64,000 nt of DNA, taken from assembly GCF_026342835.1 (NCBI RefSeq), contig NZ_JAPEMI010000001.1, forward strand, positions 2,858,501 through 2,922,500, written 5' to 3'. Positions 23,850-32,533 of the stretch are shown here, piece after piece (position 1 is the stretch's first letter; each line of letters starts with the position of its first letter). This DNA comes from Streptomyces sp. NBC_00154. GTDB lineage: Bacteria; Actinomycetota; Actinomycetes; Streptomycetales; Streptomycetaceae. The notes under the pieces were generated by a model. That model saw only the letters and a program-made list of their open reading frames with translations. It was not told the DNA's origin and did not search any database. The position numbers and the translations under genes were made by a program.

Positions 23850-24347
23850 GTGGCAATGGTCGGGCTGTTCTGGGTCTCCGAGGATGCGGTCCACCTCGGT
23901 GCACCACCTGGTGAGTCGGCCGCCGGCGTCCGGGTGGCCGCCGCGGGCCTCGATGCGGTCGGATCACGGTCCGGCACCTGGAAGTGGGCCGACCTCAGCT
24001 CGGTAGCCGTCGTCGGTGCGCCGGTGAGAGCGACTCCCGGCCGGCAGCTGTCGATGACGCTGGACGTGGTGCTCGGAGCCATGGGGCTGGGCGGACCGGA
24101 GGGTCCCGCCGAGATGACCGTACGTGTCCAAGCATCCGACGGTGTGGATGAGTTGCTCGTACACTCGGCCGCCGCCGGCGGGTACACCCCTCGTGAGGTC
24201 GCGCTGTCCCATCAGGTACTGGACCGCTTCGTCGCCGGGACTCTCAGCCCGGCGGTCCTCAGCGCATGGGGGCGTGCGCACGGTGCAGGGAAGACTCCGC
24301 GCCCCGCCGAACGCGAGGCCCTTCTCCAGCAGTGGGCGCAGTCCTGA
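23850..24347 (+). CDS. Unknown protein in the SDP-like operon
   Basis: 165 aa, using the GTG at 23850 because GGAG lies 6 nt upstream (GTG at 23838 and ATG at 23856 are alternatives). N-terminal VGLFWVSEDAVHLGAPPGES, then GTWKWADLSSVAVVGAPVR and VTVRVQASD-like beta text, and a helical C-terminus (LSHQVLDRFVAGTLSPAVLS, ending LLQQWAQS). It may be a PH-like domain with a helical tail. Family not recognised. Its stop overlaps the hydrolase start (TGATG). Confidence 0.7.
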   Translation: MAMVGLFWVSEDAVHLGAPPGESAAGVRVAAAGLDAVGSRSGTWKWADLSSVAVVGAPVRATPGRQLSMTLDVVLGAMGLGGPEGPAEMTVRVQASDGVDELLVHSAAAGGYTPREVALSHQVLDRFVAGTLSPAVLSAWGRAHGAGKTPRPAEREALLQQWAQS

Positions 24348-25219
24348 TGGCGGGCTGGTCACTGCGACCCGTTCCTGTCTGCGTACTCAGGAACTCGGCT
24401 CCGCCGCTGGCCCGGCACGGGCACGATCCGGCCGCCTTCGTCGAGATCGGGTCCCTGACCAAGGTTCTCACCGGCACCGCACTGGTACGGATGGTCCGGG
24501 CGGGCCTGCTCGGCCTCGACGACCCGGTGGAGCAATGGCTCCCGACGCCGCCCGGATCGGGGATCACGCTACGGAACCTGGCAGACCACACCTCGGGCCT
24601 GCAACGGCTGCCACCGGGCCTGACCGGCCCCGATCCCTACGCGGCCTTCGACGAGGACGCGCTGCAGGCCCTTCTGGGACGGCTCGGAGAGGTCACCGTG
24701 AGGCAACCGGGGCAGGAGGCCGAGTACTCCAACCTCGGTTACGCCGTACTCGGTGCGGCCCTCGTGTCCGCGGCCGGGCGGCCGTACGAGGAATTGCTTC
24801 GTGAGCACGTGCTCACGCCGCTGGGGGTGGACGAGGTGACCGCGCATCCGCCCGCCGATCGACTGCTGGGCGCACGGAGCCTGTTCGGCGGGGAACGCGA
24901 CCGGTGGACCTTGGACGGGCCGATGCTGCCCGCGGGCGGGCTGTGGGCCACGCCTCGCGCGTTCGCCACCGTGGTCACCGGACTGCTGCTCGAGCGCGCG
25001 CTGGGCGAACCGGCGCCGTCCTGGCAGTCGGCGGGGCCGCTGTTGTGGCACAACGGGGCGACCCGCGATGCCTCCGCCTTCACCGGGGTGATCCCCCGGA
25101 CGGGGAACTGGGTGCTCGTGCACCGGCTCGGCGGTGCGCCCGACCGCACCGACAAGATCGGACTCGGTCTGCTCGGCGCCGGGGACACCGCGGGACAGAA
25201 CGAAGGCGAACGCGCATGA
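24347..25219 (+). CDS. Serine hydrolase of the beta-lactamase (class C / PBP-like) fold
   Basis: 290 aa from the ATG at 24347. The active-site motifs are S-x-x-K in EIGSLTKVLTGTAL, Y-x-N in AEYSNLGYAVLG and a HNG in LLWHNGATRDAS. The family includes esterases, D-aminopeptidases and carboxypeptidases. No signal peptide is visible, so a cytoplasmic role (for example modifying or cleaving a small molecule or peptide) fits better than a cell-wall role. Coupled to both neighbours. Confidence 0.85.
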   Translation: MAGWSLRPVPVCVLRNSAPPLARHGHDPAAFVEIGSLTKVLTGTALVRMVRAGLLGLDDPVEQWLPTPPGSGITLRNLADHTSGLQRLPPGLTGPDPYAAFDEDALQALLGRLGEVTVRQPGQEAEYSNLGYAVLGAALVSAAGRPYEELLREHVLTPLGVDEVTAHPPADRLLGARSLFGGERDRWTLDGPMLPAGGLWATPRAFATVVTGLLLERALGEPAPSWQSAGPLLWHNGATRDASAFTGVIPRTGNWVLVHRLGGAPDRTDKIGLGLLGAGDTAGQNEGERA

Positions 25220-26682
25220 CCAGCATCGACGCCGCGGTCGTCGGCACCGGCCCCAATGGACTCGCGGCCGCCGTCACGCTGGCACGCGCAGGACTGAGGG
25301 TGGAACTGTACGAACGCGCCGACGACATCGGCGGCGGGCTGCGCAGCAAGGCACTCTTCGACGAGGACGTCATGCACGACATGTGCGCCGCAGTGCATCC
25401 GATGGCCGCGGCCTCGCCTTTCTTCCGCGAGTTCGACCTCGGCGCGCGCGGCGTCGAACTGCTGAACCCGGATATCAGCTATGCCCACCCGCTCGACGAT
25501 GGCCGGGCCGCCCTCGCCCACCGGGACCTCTCCGCAACCTGTGAGCAGCTGGGGCCGGACGGAGAGCGCTGGCGCAGCCTGATGCAGCCGCTGCTCGATC
25601 ACAGCGCGGGCGTCGTCGACTTCGTCCTCTCGGGCCGGCGGACCCTGCCGCGCGATCCCCTCGCCCCGCTCCTGCTGGTTCGGCGGGTGCTGCGCCACTC
25701 CACCTCACTCGGCAGTTTCCGGGGGGAGAAAGCGGCGGCACTGCTGACGGGCGTGGCCGCGCATGCGATGGGCCGACTGCCCAGCATCGCCTCCGGAGCG
25801 GTCGCGATGCTGCTCGGTCACCTGGCCCACGGATCGGGCTGGCCGCTGCCGCGTGGGGGAAGTGCGCGCATCGCGGAGGCGATGGCCGTCGACATCACCG
25901 CGCACGGCGGCCTCTTCCACACCGGTGCGCCCATCACCGACCTGCGCCAACTGCGGCATGCCAGGACCGTGTTCCTCGACACCAGCCCCAAGACCTTCCT
26001 CGCTCTCGCCGCTTCCCGGTTGCCCGCCCGGTACGCCCGCGCGCTGGCCGCCTTCCGCTACGGCCCCGGCGCGGCCAAGGTCGACTTCCTGGTCTCGGAA
26101 CCGATCCCGTGGCGCAACCCGGCGGTGGGCCGGGCCGGCACCGTACATATCGGTGGCACCCACGCCGAGATGGTGCGTCAGGAAGCGTTCACCGCCAGGG
26201 GTGTGCCGACCGGCGAGCCGTTCGTCCTGCTCTCGGATCCCACGGTCACCGATCCCGACCGGGCTCGGCCGGGCAGACGCCCGGTGTGGGCCTACGCCCA
26301 CGTGCCCAACGGCGATACGCGTGACCCGATCCCGCTCGTACGATCCCGGATCGAGCGGTACGCCCCCGGCTTCGGTGACACGGTCATCGCTCAGCGCGCC
26401 ATCACCGCGGCCGACTACGAGTCGTACAACCCGAACTACGTCGGCGGGGACATCGGCGCCGGCGCGATCACGCTCACCCAGTCCCTCCTGCGCCCGACCC
26501 CGCGCCTGGATCCCTACCGCACTCCCCTGTGCGGGGTGTACCTGTGCTCCGCCTCCACGCCGCCCGGGCCCAGCGTGCACGGCATGTCCGGCTACCTGGC
26601 GGCTGTTTCGGCACTCCGCCGTGAGTTCGGCGTCCGCACGGCTCCCGTCCTCTCCCCTGCCGCAACCGCGTCGACGCGGTGA
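25216..26682 (+). CDS. CrtI-like NAD(P)/FAD-dependent oxidoreductase
   Basis: 488 aa from the ATG at 25216 (ATGA overlap). The dinucleotide-binding motif is AAVVGTGPNGLAAAVTLARA, followed by ELYERADDIGGGLRS. The C-terminal FAD motif is near GVYLCSASTPPGPSVHGMSG. This is the phytoene-desaturase-related group, whose substrates include carotenoids and other lipids. It is the penultimate gene of the operon. Substrate unknown; linkage to a peptide system would be unusual. Confidence 0.85.
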   Translation: MTSIDAAVVGTGPNGLAAAVTLARAGLRVELYERADDIGGGLRSKALFDEDVMHDMCAAVHPMAAASPFFREFDLGARGVELLNPDISYAHPLDDGRAALAHRDLSATCEQLGPDGERWRSLMQPLLDHSAGVVDFVLSGRRTLPRDPLAPLLLVRRVLRHSTSLGSFRGEKAAALLTGVAAHAMGRLPSIASGAVAMLLGHLAHGSGWPLPRGGSARIAEAMAVDITAHGGLFHTGAPITDLRQLRHARTVFLDTSPKTFLALAASRLPARYARALAAFRYGPGAAKVDFLVSEPIPWRNPAVGRAGTVHIGGTHAEMVRQEAFTARGVPTGEPFVLLSDPTVTDPDRARPGRRPVWAYAHVPNGDTRDPIPLVRSRIERYAPGFGDTVIAQRAITAADYESYNPNYVGGDIGAGAITLTQSLLRPTPRLDPYRTPLCGVYLCSASTPPGPSVHGMSGYLAAVSALRREFGVRTAPVLSPAATASTR

Positions 26683-26921
26683 CGTCCTCGCGTGAGGAAC
26701 TGACGGAGGTCGTTCTGGTCCGGCAGCAGGCATCGGCCGCACCGGGTGCGGTCGCCGTGGTCCGGCTGCTCGCCGGGCTGCCGCCGCACTGGGCATGCGC
26801 CTGGGCCGTCGGGGGCGACCGGATCACGCTGCGCGTCGGGACGCCGGCCCCGGGCGGGGCGGAGGCTGTGGCCACAGTGGTGGCGGGCAGTGCGCCCCCC
26901 GGCTGGGCCGTCCCCCGGTGA
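26679..26921 (+). CDS. Small protein coupled to the oxidoreductase
   Basis: 80 aa. The GTG at 26679 overlaps the oxidoreductase stop (GTGA). It reads VTSSREELTEVVLVRQQASA and then a hydrophobic, Ala/Gly-rich part with VAVVRLLAGLPPHWACAWAV. No family recognised. The overlap is the main evidence that it is a gene. Confidence 0.5.
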   Translation: MTSSREELTEVVLVRQQASAAPGAVAVVRLLAGLPPHWACAWAVGGDRITLRVGTPAPGGAEAVATVVAGSAPPGWAVPR

Positions 26922-26976
26922 CCCGGTGGCCGGCGCGCCCGGAGGACACCCGCCCCCCTCCGATCGGATCCGGTGA

Positions 26977-27969
26977 TCAGATCCAGCCACGTTCGCGGGC
27001 CACCAGGGCGGCGTGCGGGCGGCTGGAGGCACCCAGGAGCCGCAGCAGCTCCGCGACATGCCGTCGATAGGTGCGTATGGAGATGCCCAGGGCACGGGCA
27101 CCGATCTCGTCCTTGCTGCCGCGGCACATCGCTTCCAGCACCCGCCGCTCGATCTCCCCGGGACCGCTGCCATCGGCGTCGGCCTGTCCGTCGGCGCTGT
27201 CCGTCAGGTCCTCGGCCTGGTCCCAGATCTTCTCGAACAAGGCCACGATGTTGGCGACCAGGCCCTCCTCATGGGCCAGCAGGGCGCCACGTGCGGTGTC
27301 GGCGGGGTCCTTGGGCACCAGGGCGGCACGCCGGTCGTAGACGAGGATCCGCTCGGAGATGTCCTCGGCCACCCGGATCGTGGCGCCCTGCGCCACAAGC
27401 TCACGCAGGTAGACCATGGTGGGCGGGTGATCGAGCGCCTCCCTGCGGACCACGCTGCGCATGCGGACACTCCGGCGCAGACAGCGCTGGTCGAGCCTGC
27501 GGGCGTGCGCGATGTTTTCGGGCGTCAGCGCGGTGTAGGGCTCGATGGAGAGGATCTCCTCACGCGCGAAGAAGGCGAGGTCGTCGATCCTGTCACGGAT
27601 CTGCGGCAGGCTCTGTAGGTGCTCCACGCCGTGCACCGGGACGCCCTTCGGCCCCTGCTCGGTGCGGAGTTCAGAGATGAGGTGCTGGGATCGGATGACG
27701 CGTTCGAGCTCCTGGTGCAGCTCGCGCAGGCGCAGCTCGGTGAGGCGCCCGACCGCGGTCTCCGGACTGACGGCGGACAAGAGACCGGGAGCGGTGCGTT
27801 TCAGCACTCCGACCGCACACAGCCGATTCACCGACTCCATGGCCTGTTGCGGAGCAATGCGCAAGAGTTGATGGATCTCATCACTGGATGCCTTCTGATT
27901 TCGCAAGAGATGCCGATATATCGCCTCTTCCGTCTGTGACAATCCGAAAACAGAAATGCTTGTGCTCAC
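26977..27969 (-). CDS. TrmB-like / LuxR-type transcriptional regulator
   Basis: 330 aa from the GTG at 27969 (CAGGGGGAAGAC upstream). The N-terminal winged helix resembles TrmB (SVFGLSQTEEAIYRHLLRNQ, then SSDEIHQLLRIAPQQAMESV). A middle ligand-like domain (TALTPENIAHARRLDQRCLR, VLVYDRRAALVPKDP-like text) follows. The C-terminal LuxR HTH is IERRVLEAMCRGSKDEIGAR, LGISIRTYRRHVAEL. It is convergent with the SDP-like operon, so it may regulate it; this is inferred from position. Confidence 0.85.
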   Translation of the reverse strand: MSTSISVFGLSQTEEAIYRHLLRNQKASSDEIHQLLRIAPQQAMESVNRLCAVGVLKRTAPGLLSAVSPETAVGRLTELRLRELHQELERVIRSQHLISELRTEQGPKGVPVHGVEHLQSLPQIRDRIDDLAFFAREEILSIEPYTALTPENIAHARRLDQRCLRRSVRMRSVVRREALDHPPTMVYLRELVAQGATIRVAEDISERILVYDRRAALVPKDPADTARGALLAHEEGLVANIVALFEKIWDQAEDLTDSADGQADADGSGPGEIERRVLEAMCRGSKDEIGARALGISIRTYRRHVAELLRLLGASSRPHAALVARERGWI

Positions 27970-28616
27970 GATGTCTTCCCCCTGGAACAATGAGCGACTC
28001 TCTCGCCGCGCTCGCTGGTCAGGCGGGCTCGGCCGTCGACGGGTCTCTGTTCGATCCGCGAGTCTAATAGCGCACCACGTGGGCGTAGTTGCCGAGGGGA
28101 CATGCGAACACCCCGGACGTGACATTTCTTGATCGGCGTGCGCTCTCGTCCAGTCCGCCGGGCACGGTCTGCGCATCACGGACGTGGCGACCGGCGCCGC
28201 TACCGAGCCGCAGTGGCCGACGGCGGGAACCTCGGCGTGCTCACCGACCGTCCCGTGACCCTCACGGACTGGCTGACCCCAGGGCCGCGGGGCTCCGGCC
28301 CCGGCAGGCCTCGGCAGCCGTCCGTCCCGGTGGGCGTACGGCCGACCGCCCCACTCCGGCGCGCCAAAGCGTCCGCCACTTCGACCGAGGCCGATCGCTA
28401 CCGCGCCCAGGCGCACGGTCGACCTGCCCGACAGGCCTCAACAACTGGTGCGCGTCAAGAGGAACAGTCCGTGCCCAACCGACGGCACCTTCGCAGAAAC
28501 ACTTCGTTCACGGTGAGCCAATATGTGTGGTCGCGAAGTTAGAAATCAGAACAAGGCGCAATGAGGGTATCTCACACAGCAGGCCGAGCGAAATCATTCA
28601 CCACGCAGAGCCGATC
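27970..28616. other. Long intergenic region, no supported gene
   Basis: About 650 bp between the LuxR-type regulator and the cold-shock leader. Frames on both strands are Arg/Pro-rich without domains. A short plus-strand piece ([20 protein letters not shown]) near 28415-28505 may be a degraded gene end. Confidence 0.35.
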
Positions 28617-28799
28617 CCACCGTGCTACTGTCGATGTCAGTTGCAGTTGTGGTTCCCAAAAACTCCAAGTGCCTCCACCGGCTTTTGCTGCCGTTGGGAG
28701 CACTTTTGTATTTCCGGTCATTTCCGGGCGGGGCAATCATCACGCGACGCGGAGTCGGCACAGTGCGGACTCCGGGCACTGCCCCGAAGGAGATTTGAC
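28617..28799 (+). promoter_or_regulatory. Conserved long 5' leader of cold-shock gene 1
   Basis: It begins CCACCGTGCTACTGT then GATGTCAGTTGCAGTTGTGG. It shares long blocks with the leader of the second cold-shock gene (53198-53386): GTGGTTCCCAAAA, CTTTTGTATTTCCGG, GGGCACTGCCCC and the ribosome-binding region GAAGGAGAT. Conservation in noncoding DNA suggests a structured RNA controlling translation at low temperature. Confidence 0.6.
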
Positions 28800-29003
28800 A
28801 TGGCATCTGGCACCGTGAAGTGGTTCAACGCAGAAAAGGGCTTCGGCTTCATCGAGCAGGACGGTGGCGGCGCTGACGTGTTCGCCCACTACTCGAACAT
28901 CGCCGCCCAGGGCTTCCGCGAGCTGCAGGAGGGCCAGAAGGTGACCTTCGACATCGCGCAGGGCCAGAAGGGCCCGACGGCCGAGAACATCGTTCCCGCC
29001 TGA
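28800..29003 (+). CDS. Cold-shock protein (CspA family)
   Basis: 67 aa: [20 protein letters not shown], with RNP1 (KGFGFIEQ) and RNP2 (DVFAHYSNI) and the tail AENIVPA. A single OB-fold RNA/ssDNA-binding protein that melts RNA structure. GAAGGAG precedes the ATG. Nearly identical to the protein at 52994-53197 (about nine differences). Confidence 0.97.
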   Translation: MASGTVKWFNAEKGFGFIEQDGGGADVFAHYSNIAAQGFRELQEGQKVTFDIAQGQKGPTAENIVPA

Positions 29004-29017
29004 CGCTGACGCATAGT

Positions 29018-29059
29018 ACGAGCTGGGTCCCGCACCTTGGGGTGCGGGACCCAGCTCGT
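29018..29059 (+). terminator. 19-bp perfect terminator of cold-shock gene 1
   Basis: ACGAGCTGGGTCCCGCACC and its exact complement flank TTGG. The cold-shock gene at 52994 has a closely similar hairpin. Confidence 0.85.
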
Positions 29060-29386
29060 TCCATTTGAGGGTGCAGCCCTCCCCCGCGGCCGATGGCGCT
29101 TCCAGCGGCAAGCATCCCGGCATCGCAGCCCCGTCGCACGGGGCACCCCATCCGGCTCCAGACGCAAATTCCGTATGAGATTCCACTCCGGAAATGCGTC
29201 CCTGGCCCCGAGGCTCTGCACGAATTTCAGCGACTGACGCTGTTTCTTCTGCCGCTCGGATCAGCTTTCGCTTTCACTTCGGCCCGTTCTTGCGATTCAC
29301 CGTGCTGCTCATTTGCTGCGGGAACGCCTTGATGTCTGCCGCATCGAGGAAGATGCGTGTCGTCCGGTTCTACGTCCTGGCGGGGC
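29060..29386. other. Intergenic, nothing supported
   Basis: 327 bp between the cold-shock terminator and the end of the GvpU-like gene. No convincing frame or motif. Confidence 0.35.
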
Positions 29387-29740
29387 TCAGTGGTAGCTGA
29401 AGTCGCCCACGGTCCAGGCGCTGACGTCCTCGATCGACACCCGGTACATCCCGCCCGTCTCCGGGATCCCCACAGCTCCCTGCAGGATCCTTGCGACGTG
29501 GAAGTGCAGATGCGTGGGCGGCCCGTCCTTGGGCGTGGAGGCGGTGAACGTGCCGGCGAACTCGCCCAGGTGGGCCGAATCCGTCAGGACCTCCGACACC
29601 CGCTGTCGCCAGACGGCTTCGGGAGCCAGTCGACCCGTGATGACAGCACCACCGGTGACCACGGTCAGGGACATCTGATTGCTTTGCCCGGACTCCACCA
29701 TGGCGGCGACGTCAACGAGCAATTCGTCGGGCTTCGACAT
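29387..29740 (-). CDS. Conserved hypothetical, GvpU-like
   Basis: 117 aa: MSKPDELLVDVAAMVESGQS, then SLTVVTGGAVITGRLAPEAVW and PPTHLHFHVARILQGAVGIP. The pattern (short N-terminal helix, beta strand with G-A-x-I-x-G, HLHFH-like strand) resembles GvpU-type accessory proteins, but no gas-vesicle genes are nearby. Many actinobacteria have lone copies. The assignment is tentative; the coding call is firm because of length and composition. Confidence 0.65.
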   Translation of the reverse strand: MSKPDELLVDVAAMVESGQSNQMSLTVVTGGAVITGRLAPEAVWRQRVSEVLTDSAHLGEFAGTFTASTPKDGPPTHLHFHVARILQGAVGIPETGGMYRVSIEDVSAWTVGDFSYH

Positions 29741-29961
29741 GAGCCGATTCTATTCACCGGACCGTCCGATCGGCTTCGGCAGTGCGGCCGTCGGCTGAAT
29801 GCCGAATGCCGCCGCGCCGCGGCAAAAACGGTCGAGAGCTCCGGCTGAGCCCGTCAGCGCTCGGAGCCGACACCATGCTCCGACGGTGCACGCAAGCGTG
29901 CGCAGAGCGGGAGGGCGAGGGCGGCACCCACGCCTGCTCCACCCACCGATCGCCGGCGAGG

Positions 29962-30008
29962 TAATCCCCGAGCCCGGAGCGCGAGTTCGATTCCCTTCAC
30001 CCGGTCCA
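29962..30008 (+). other. Degenerate tRNA 3'-half related to the tRNA-Gly repeats
   Basis: GGAGCGCGAGTTCGATTCCC then TTCACCCGGTCCA (29976-30008) matches repeat copy B at about 27 of 33 positions, including the T loop and acceptor end. The T stem no longer pairs. A GC-rich inverted repeat follows, as after the other two copies. It is a decayed attachment-site or tRNA remnant. Confidence 0.5.
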
Positions 30009-30250
30009 CGCAAGTGCCCCCGGTCCGGCGGCCCGGGGCCGGCGAAGCCCGGCCGCTCATCCCGGTATTCGTGACGACATGTCCGGGAGAAGGACGCACC
30101 ACCGCCAGCAGATCTTTGCAGCAGCGTCACAAGGGCTGCGCATCACCTTCGGCGAGTGCCAGTAGCGTTACTGCCCGCTCGATCCCGCGTGCGAACTCGA
30201 GACAGGTCGCCGGCGTCCCTGGCGGCGCAGCCATCACAGAAAGATCGCAG

Positions 30251-31114
30251 ATGGACTACTGCTCCGCGTGCCGCCGAATTCTCAATGGGGCGCTCGTGTG
30301 CCCGGGGTGCGGCGCATACGCTCCCGACATTGCCCCGCCCGCCCATCACTCCCACGGCACGGCCGCCTCCACCCCAACGGCGAATCAGTCATGGCGCGCG
30401 GAGGAGTGGCCTGCTCCGGGGTCCTACACCAGCACTCATCACTCCGAGCCGGACCCGATCGGCAGCGGCGCGTCCGGAGACGCGTCGGCCACTGGTTCGT
30501 CCAGCGGCCACGAAGGCACTGCCTCCACCGGGCAGGGTCGGGCGGCTCGCCGTCGGCAGCTGGCGCGTTGGAAGAAGAACAAGCGCCGGGCCGTGGCCGC
30601 AACGGCCGTTGCCCTCGTCGGTGGCGGCCTGACCGTTGCCGCGCTGCCGACCACCAGGTCTTCCAACAGCCACACACAGGCAGCCTCACCGCCGGAGCCG
30701 GTGACCGCGGCCACACCCCGGACAGCGACCACCGACTCGCTATCGGAGCAACCGGACACCCAGGTTCCGCGGCATCCCAGCCCTCACCGCCCCGCGGCAA
30801 CGAGCCGACAGCAGAGCACCACCGTGGCGGTGCCGCACACCGCGACGCCGAGCCGGCAGCCGAGAGCCGCCGCCACGGCCTCCTCTCCCGCGACCTCGAG
30901 CACCACACCGAACACCACACCCGAGTCGGCCACCGGGACGCACACAGGCGACGAAGAGACGCCGTCCCAGGCCCAGGCCCCGGCGACGACGCCGCCCGCT
31001 TCCACCGAGCACCCCGCCTCAGGCCCGTCGGCTGTGCACCTGCTGCCGATCACGTCGGCGGGTGATCCGACATCTCCGACGCAGATCTGTCTGATCGCTG
31101 TGTGCATCGGCTGA
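30251..31114 (+). CDS. SCO2400-family zinc-ribbon membrane protein
   Basis: 287 aa from the ATG at 30251: MDYCSACRRILNGALVCPGC. Two Cys pairs (C-x2-C and C-x2-C) form a zinc ribbon. A basic stretch (RRRQLARWKKNKRRAVAATA) leads into one membrane helix (about 120-137), then about 150 residues of Thr/Ser/Pro/Ala-rich extracellular tail ending in ICLIAVCIG. The layout matches SCO2400-like proteins; function unknown. Confidence 0.8.
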   Translation: MDYCSACRRILNGALVCPGCGAYAPDIAPPAHHSHGTAASTPTANQSWRAEEWPAPGSYTSTHHSEPDPIGSGASGDASATGSSSGHEGTASTGQGRAARRRQLARWKKNKRRAVAATAVALVGGGLTVAALPTTRSSNSHTQAASPPEPVTAATPRTATTDSLSEQPDTQVPRHPSPHRPAATSRQQSTTVAVPHTATPSRQPRAAATASSPATSSTTPNTTPESATGTHTGDEETPSQAQAPATTPPASTEHPASGPSAVHLLPITSAGDPTSPTQICLIAVCIG

Positions 31115-31163
31115 TCGCACCGTTGCCATCGCACGCAGACGTCCACGTGCGCGGACGGAAACG

Positions 31164-31189
31164 CTGTCCGTCCACGCCCGGACGGACAG
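31164..31189 (+). terminator. Terminator of the SCO2400-like gene
   Basis: A perfect 10-bp stem CTGTCCGTCC/GGACGGACAG with a 6-nt loop, 49 nt after the stop. Confidence 0.7.
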
Positions 31190-31199
31190 CGCCCCGCGA

Positions 31200-31245
31200 C
31201 CCCTGGGGTGCGAGCGGCCGTACGCCGCCCGGCACACCCCAGGGG
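31200..31245 (-). terminator. Terminator of the alcohol dehydrogenase gene
   Basis: CCCCTGGGGTG pairs perfectly with CACCCCAGGGG, 10 nt after the minus-strand stop. Confidence 0.7.
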
Positions 31246-31254
31246 CGTATCGGC

Positions 31255-32289
31255 TCAGGGCTGGACGAGGACCTTCAGGGCCTCGCGGTCGGCCATGGCC
31301 CGGTATCCGTCGGGCACCTCGTCGAGGCCGACGGTGCGGTTGAAGACCCGGCCCGGCTCGATCTTCCCGTCGAGTACGTCGGGCAGGAGCTCATCGATGT
31401 AGGCGCGGGCCGGGGCCACACCACCGGTCAGGGTGATGTTGCTCAGGAACTCGGGGAAGCCCAGCGGGACCTGGTCGTACTGCGGCGCGCCGACCCGGCT
31501 GATCGTGCCGCCGGCGCGGACCACTCCGATGGACGTCTCCAGGGCCGGCAGCAGGCCGACGCACTCCAGGACGGTGTGGGTACCGTCGCCGCGGGTCAGT
31601 TCCCGAACGCGCTCGATGCCTTCTTCGCCCCGTTCCGAGACGATGTCGGTCGCGCCGAAGTCGCGGCCCAGGTCGGTGCGGTCCTTGTGCCGGCCCATGA
31701 GGATGATGCGCTCGGCGCCGAGCCGCTTGGCGGCCAGCACCGCTGACAGTCCGACCGCACCGTCGCCGATGACGGTGACCGTGGTGCGCGGGTTGACCCC
31801 GGCCGTCACCGCACAGTGATGCCCGGTGCAGAACACGTCCGACAGGGTCAGCAGGGACGGCAGCAGCGCGGAGTCCTCGGCGACGGGCAACTTCACCAGC
31901 GTGCCCTGCGCCTGCGGGACCCGCACGGCCTCGCCCTGGCCGCCGTCCACGTCGTCAGCGGCCCAGAATCCTCCGTGCCGGCAGGAGGTCTGGAGGCCCT
32001 CGGCGCAGAAGTCGCAGGTGTTGTCGGCCCAGACGAACGGGGCGACGACCAGGTCACCGGCCTTCAGCCCGGACACGTCCGAGCCGGTCTCCTCCACGAC
32101 GCCGAGGAACTCGTGGCCGATGCGGTCACCGTGCTCGGTGGCCGGCCTCGACCCGTAGGGCCACAGATCGCTGCCGCAGATGCAGGAGCGGACCACGCGC
32201 ACGATCGCGTCGGTGGGCTGCTGAATCCGCGGGTCGGGCACGTTCTCCACGCGCACGTCACCGGCACCGTAAATCAATGTTGCTCGCAT
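31255..32289 (-). CDS. Zinc-dependent alcohol dehydrogenase (medium-chain)
   Basis: 344 aa. Catalytic-zinc region CICGSDLWPYGSRP and GHEFLGVVEE, a Cys-rich region (CDFCAEGLQTSC; one Cys of the usual four-Cys structural site is replaced), and the cofactor-binding motif VTVIGDGAVGLSAVLAAKRL. The substrate is unknown. An aldo/keto reductase remnant lies immediately upstream. Confidence 0.93.
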   Translation of the reverse strand: MRATLIYGAGDVRVENVPDPRIQQPTDAIVRVVRSCICGSDLWPYGSRPATEHGDRIGHEFLGVVEETGSDVSGLKAGDLVVAPFVWADNTCDFCAEGLQTSCRHGGFWAADDVDGGQGEAVRVPQAQGTLVKLPVAEDSALLPSLLTLSDVFCTGHHCAVTAGVNPRTTVTVIGDGAVGLSAVLAAKRLGAERIILMGRHKDRTDLGRDFGATDIVSERGEEGIERVRELTRGDGTHTVLECVGLLPALETSIGVVRAGGTISRVGAPQYDQVPLGFPEFLSNITLTGGVAPARAYIDELLPDVLDGKIEPGRVFNRTVGLDEVPDGYRAMADREALKVLVQP

Positions 32290-32350
32290 GAGATCTTTCC
32301 GATCGATTCTTCTCTTGGGTACGGGGGACGACTTGACGGTGTGCCAGTGG

Positions 32351-32533
32351 TCAGTAGCGGCCGCCCTCCGGCGCGGGCAGTGCGTCCAGATCCGCCAGAT
32401 CGGCCGGGCTCAGCTCCACGTCCCCCGCCCCGGCGTTGTCCGCCAGGTACTTCGGGGTCTTGGTGCCGGGGATGGGGATGACGTGCTCGCCCTGGGCCAC
32501 GACCCACGCCAGCGCCACCTGCGCCGGGGTGAT
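32351..32533 (-). pseudogene. C-terminal end of an aldo/keto reductase
   Basis: 60 codons: ITPAQVALAWVVAQGEHVIP, IPGTKTPKYLADNAGAGDVE, then LSPADLADLDALPAPEGGRY and stop. This is the cofactor-binding end of AKR enzymes (A-Q-V-A-L-A-W, I-P-G-T). The N-terminal 250 or so residues are missing; upstream text is unrelated. Confidence 0.8.
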
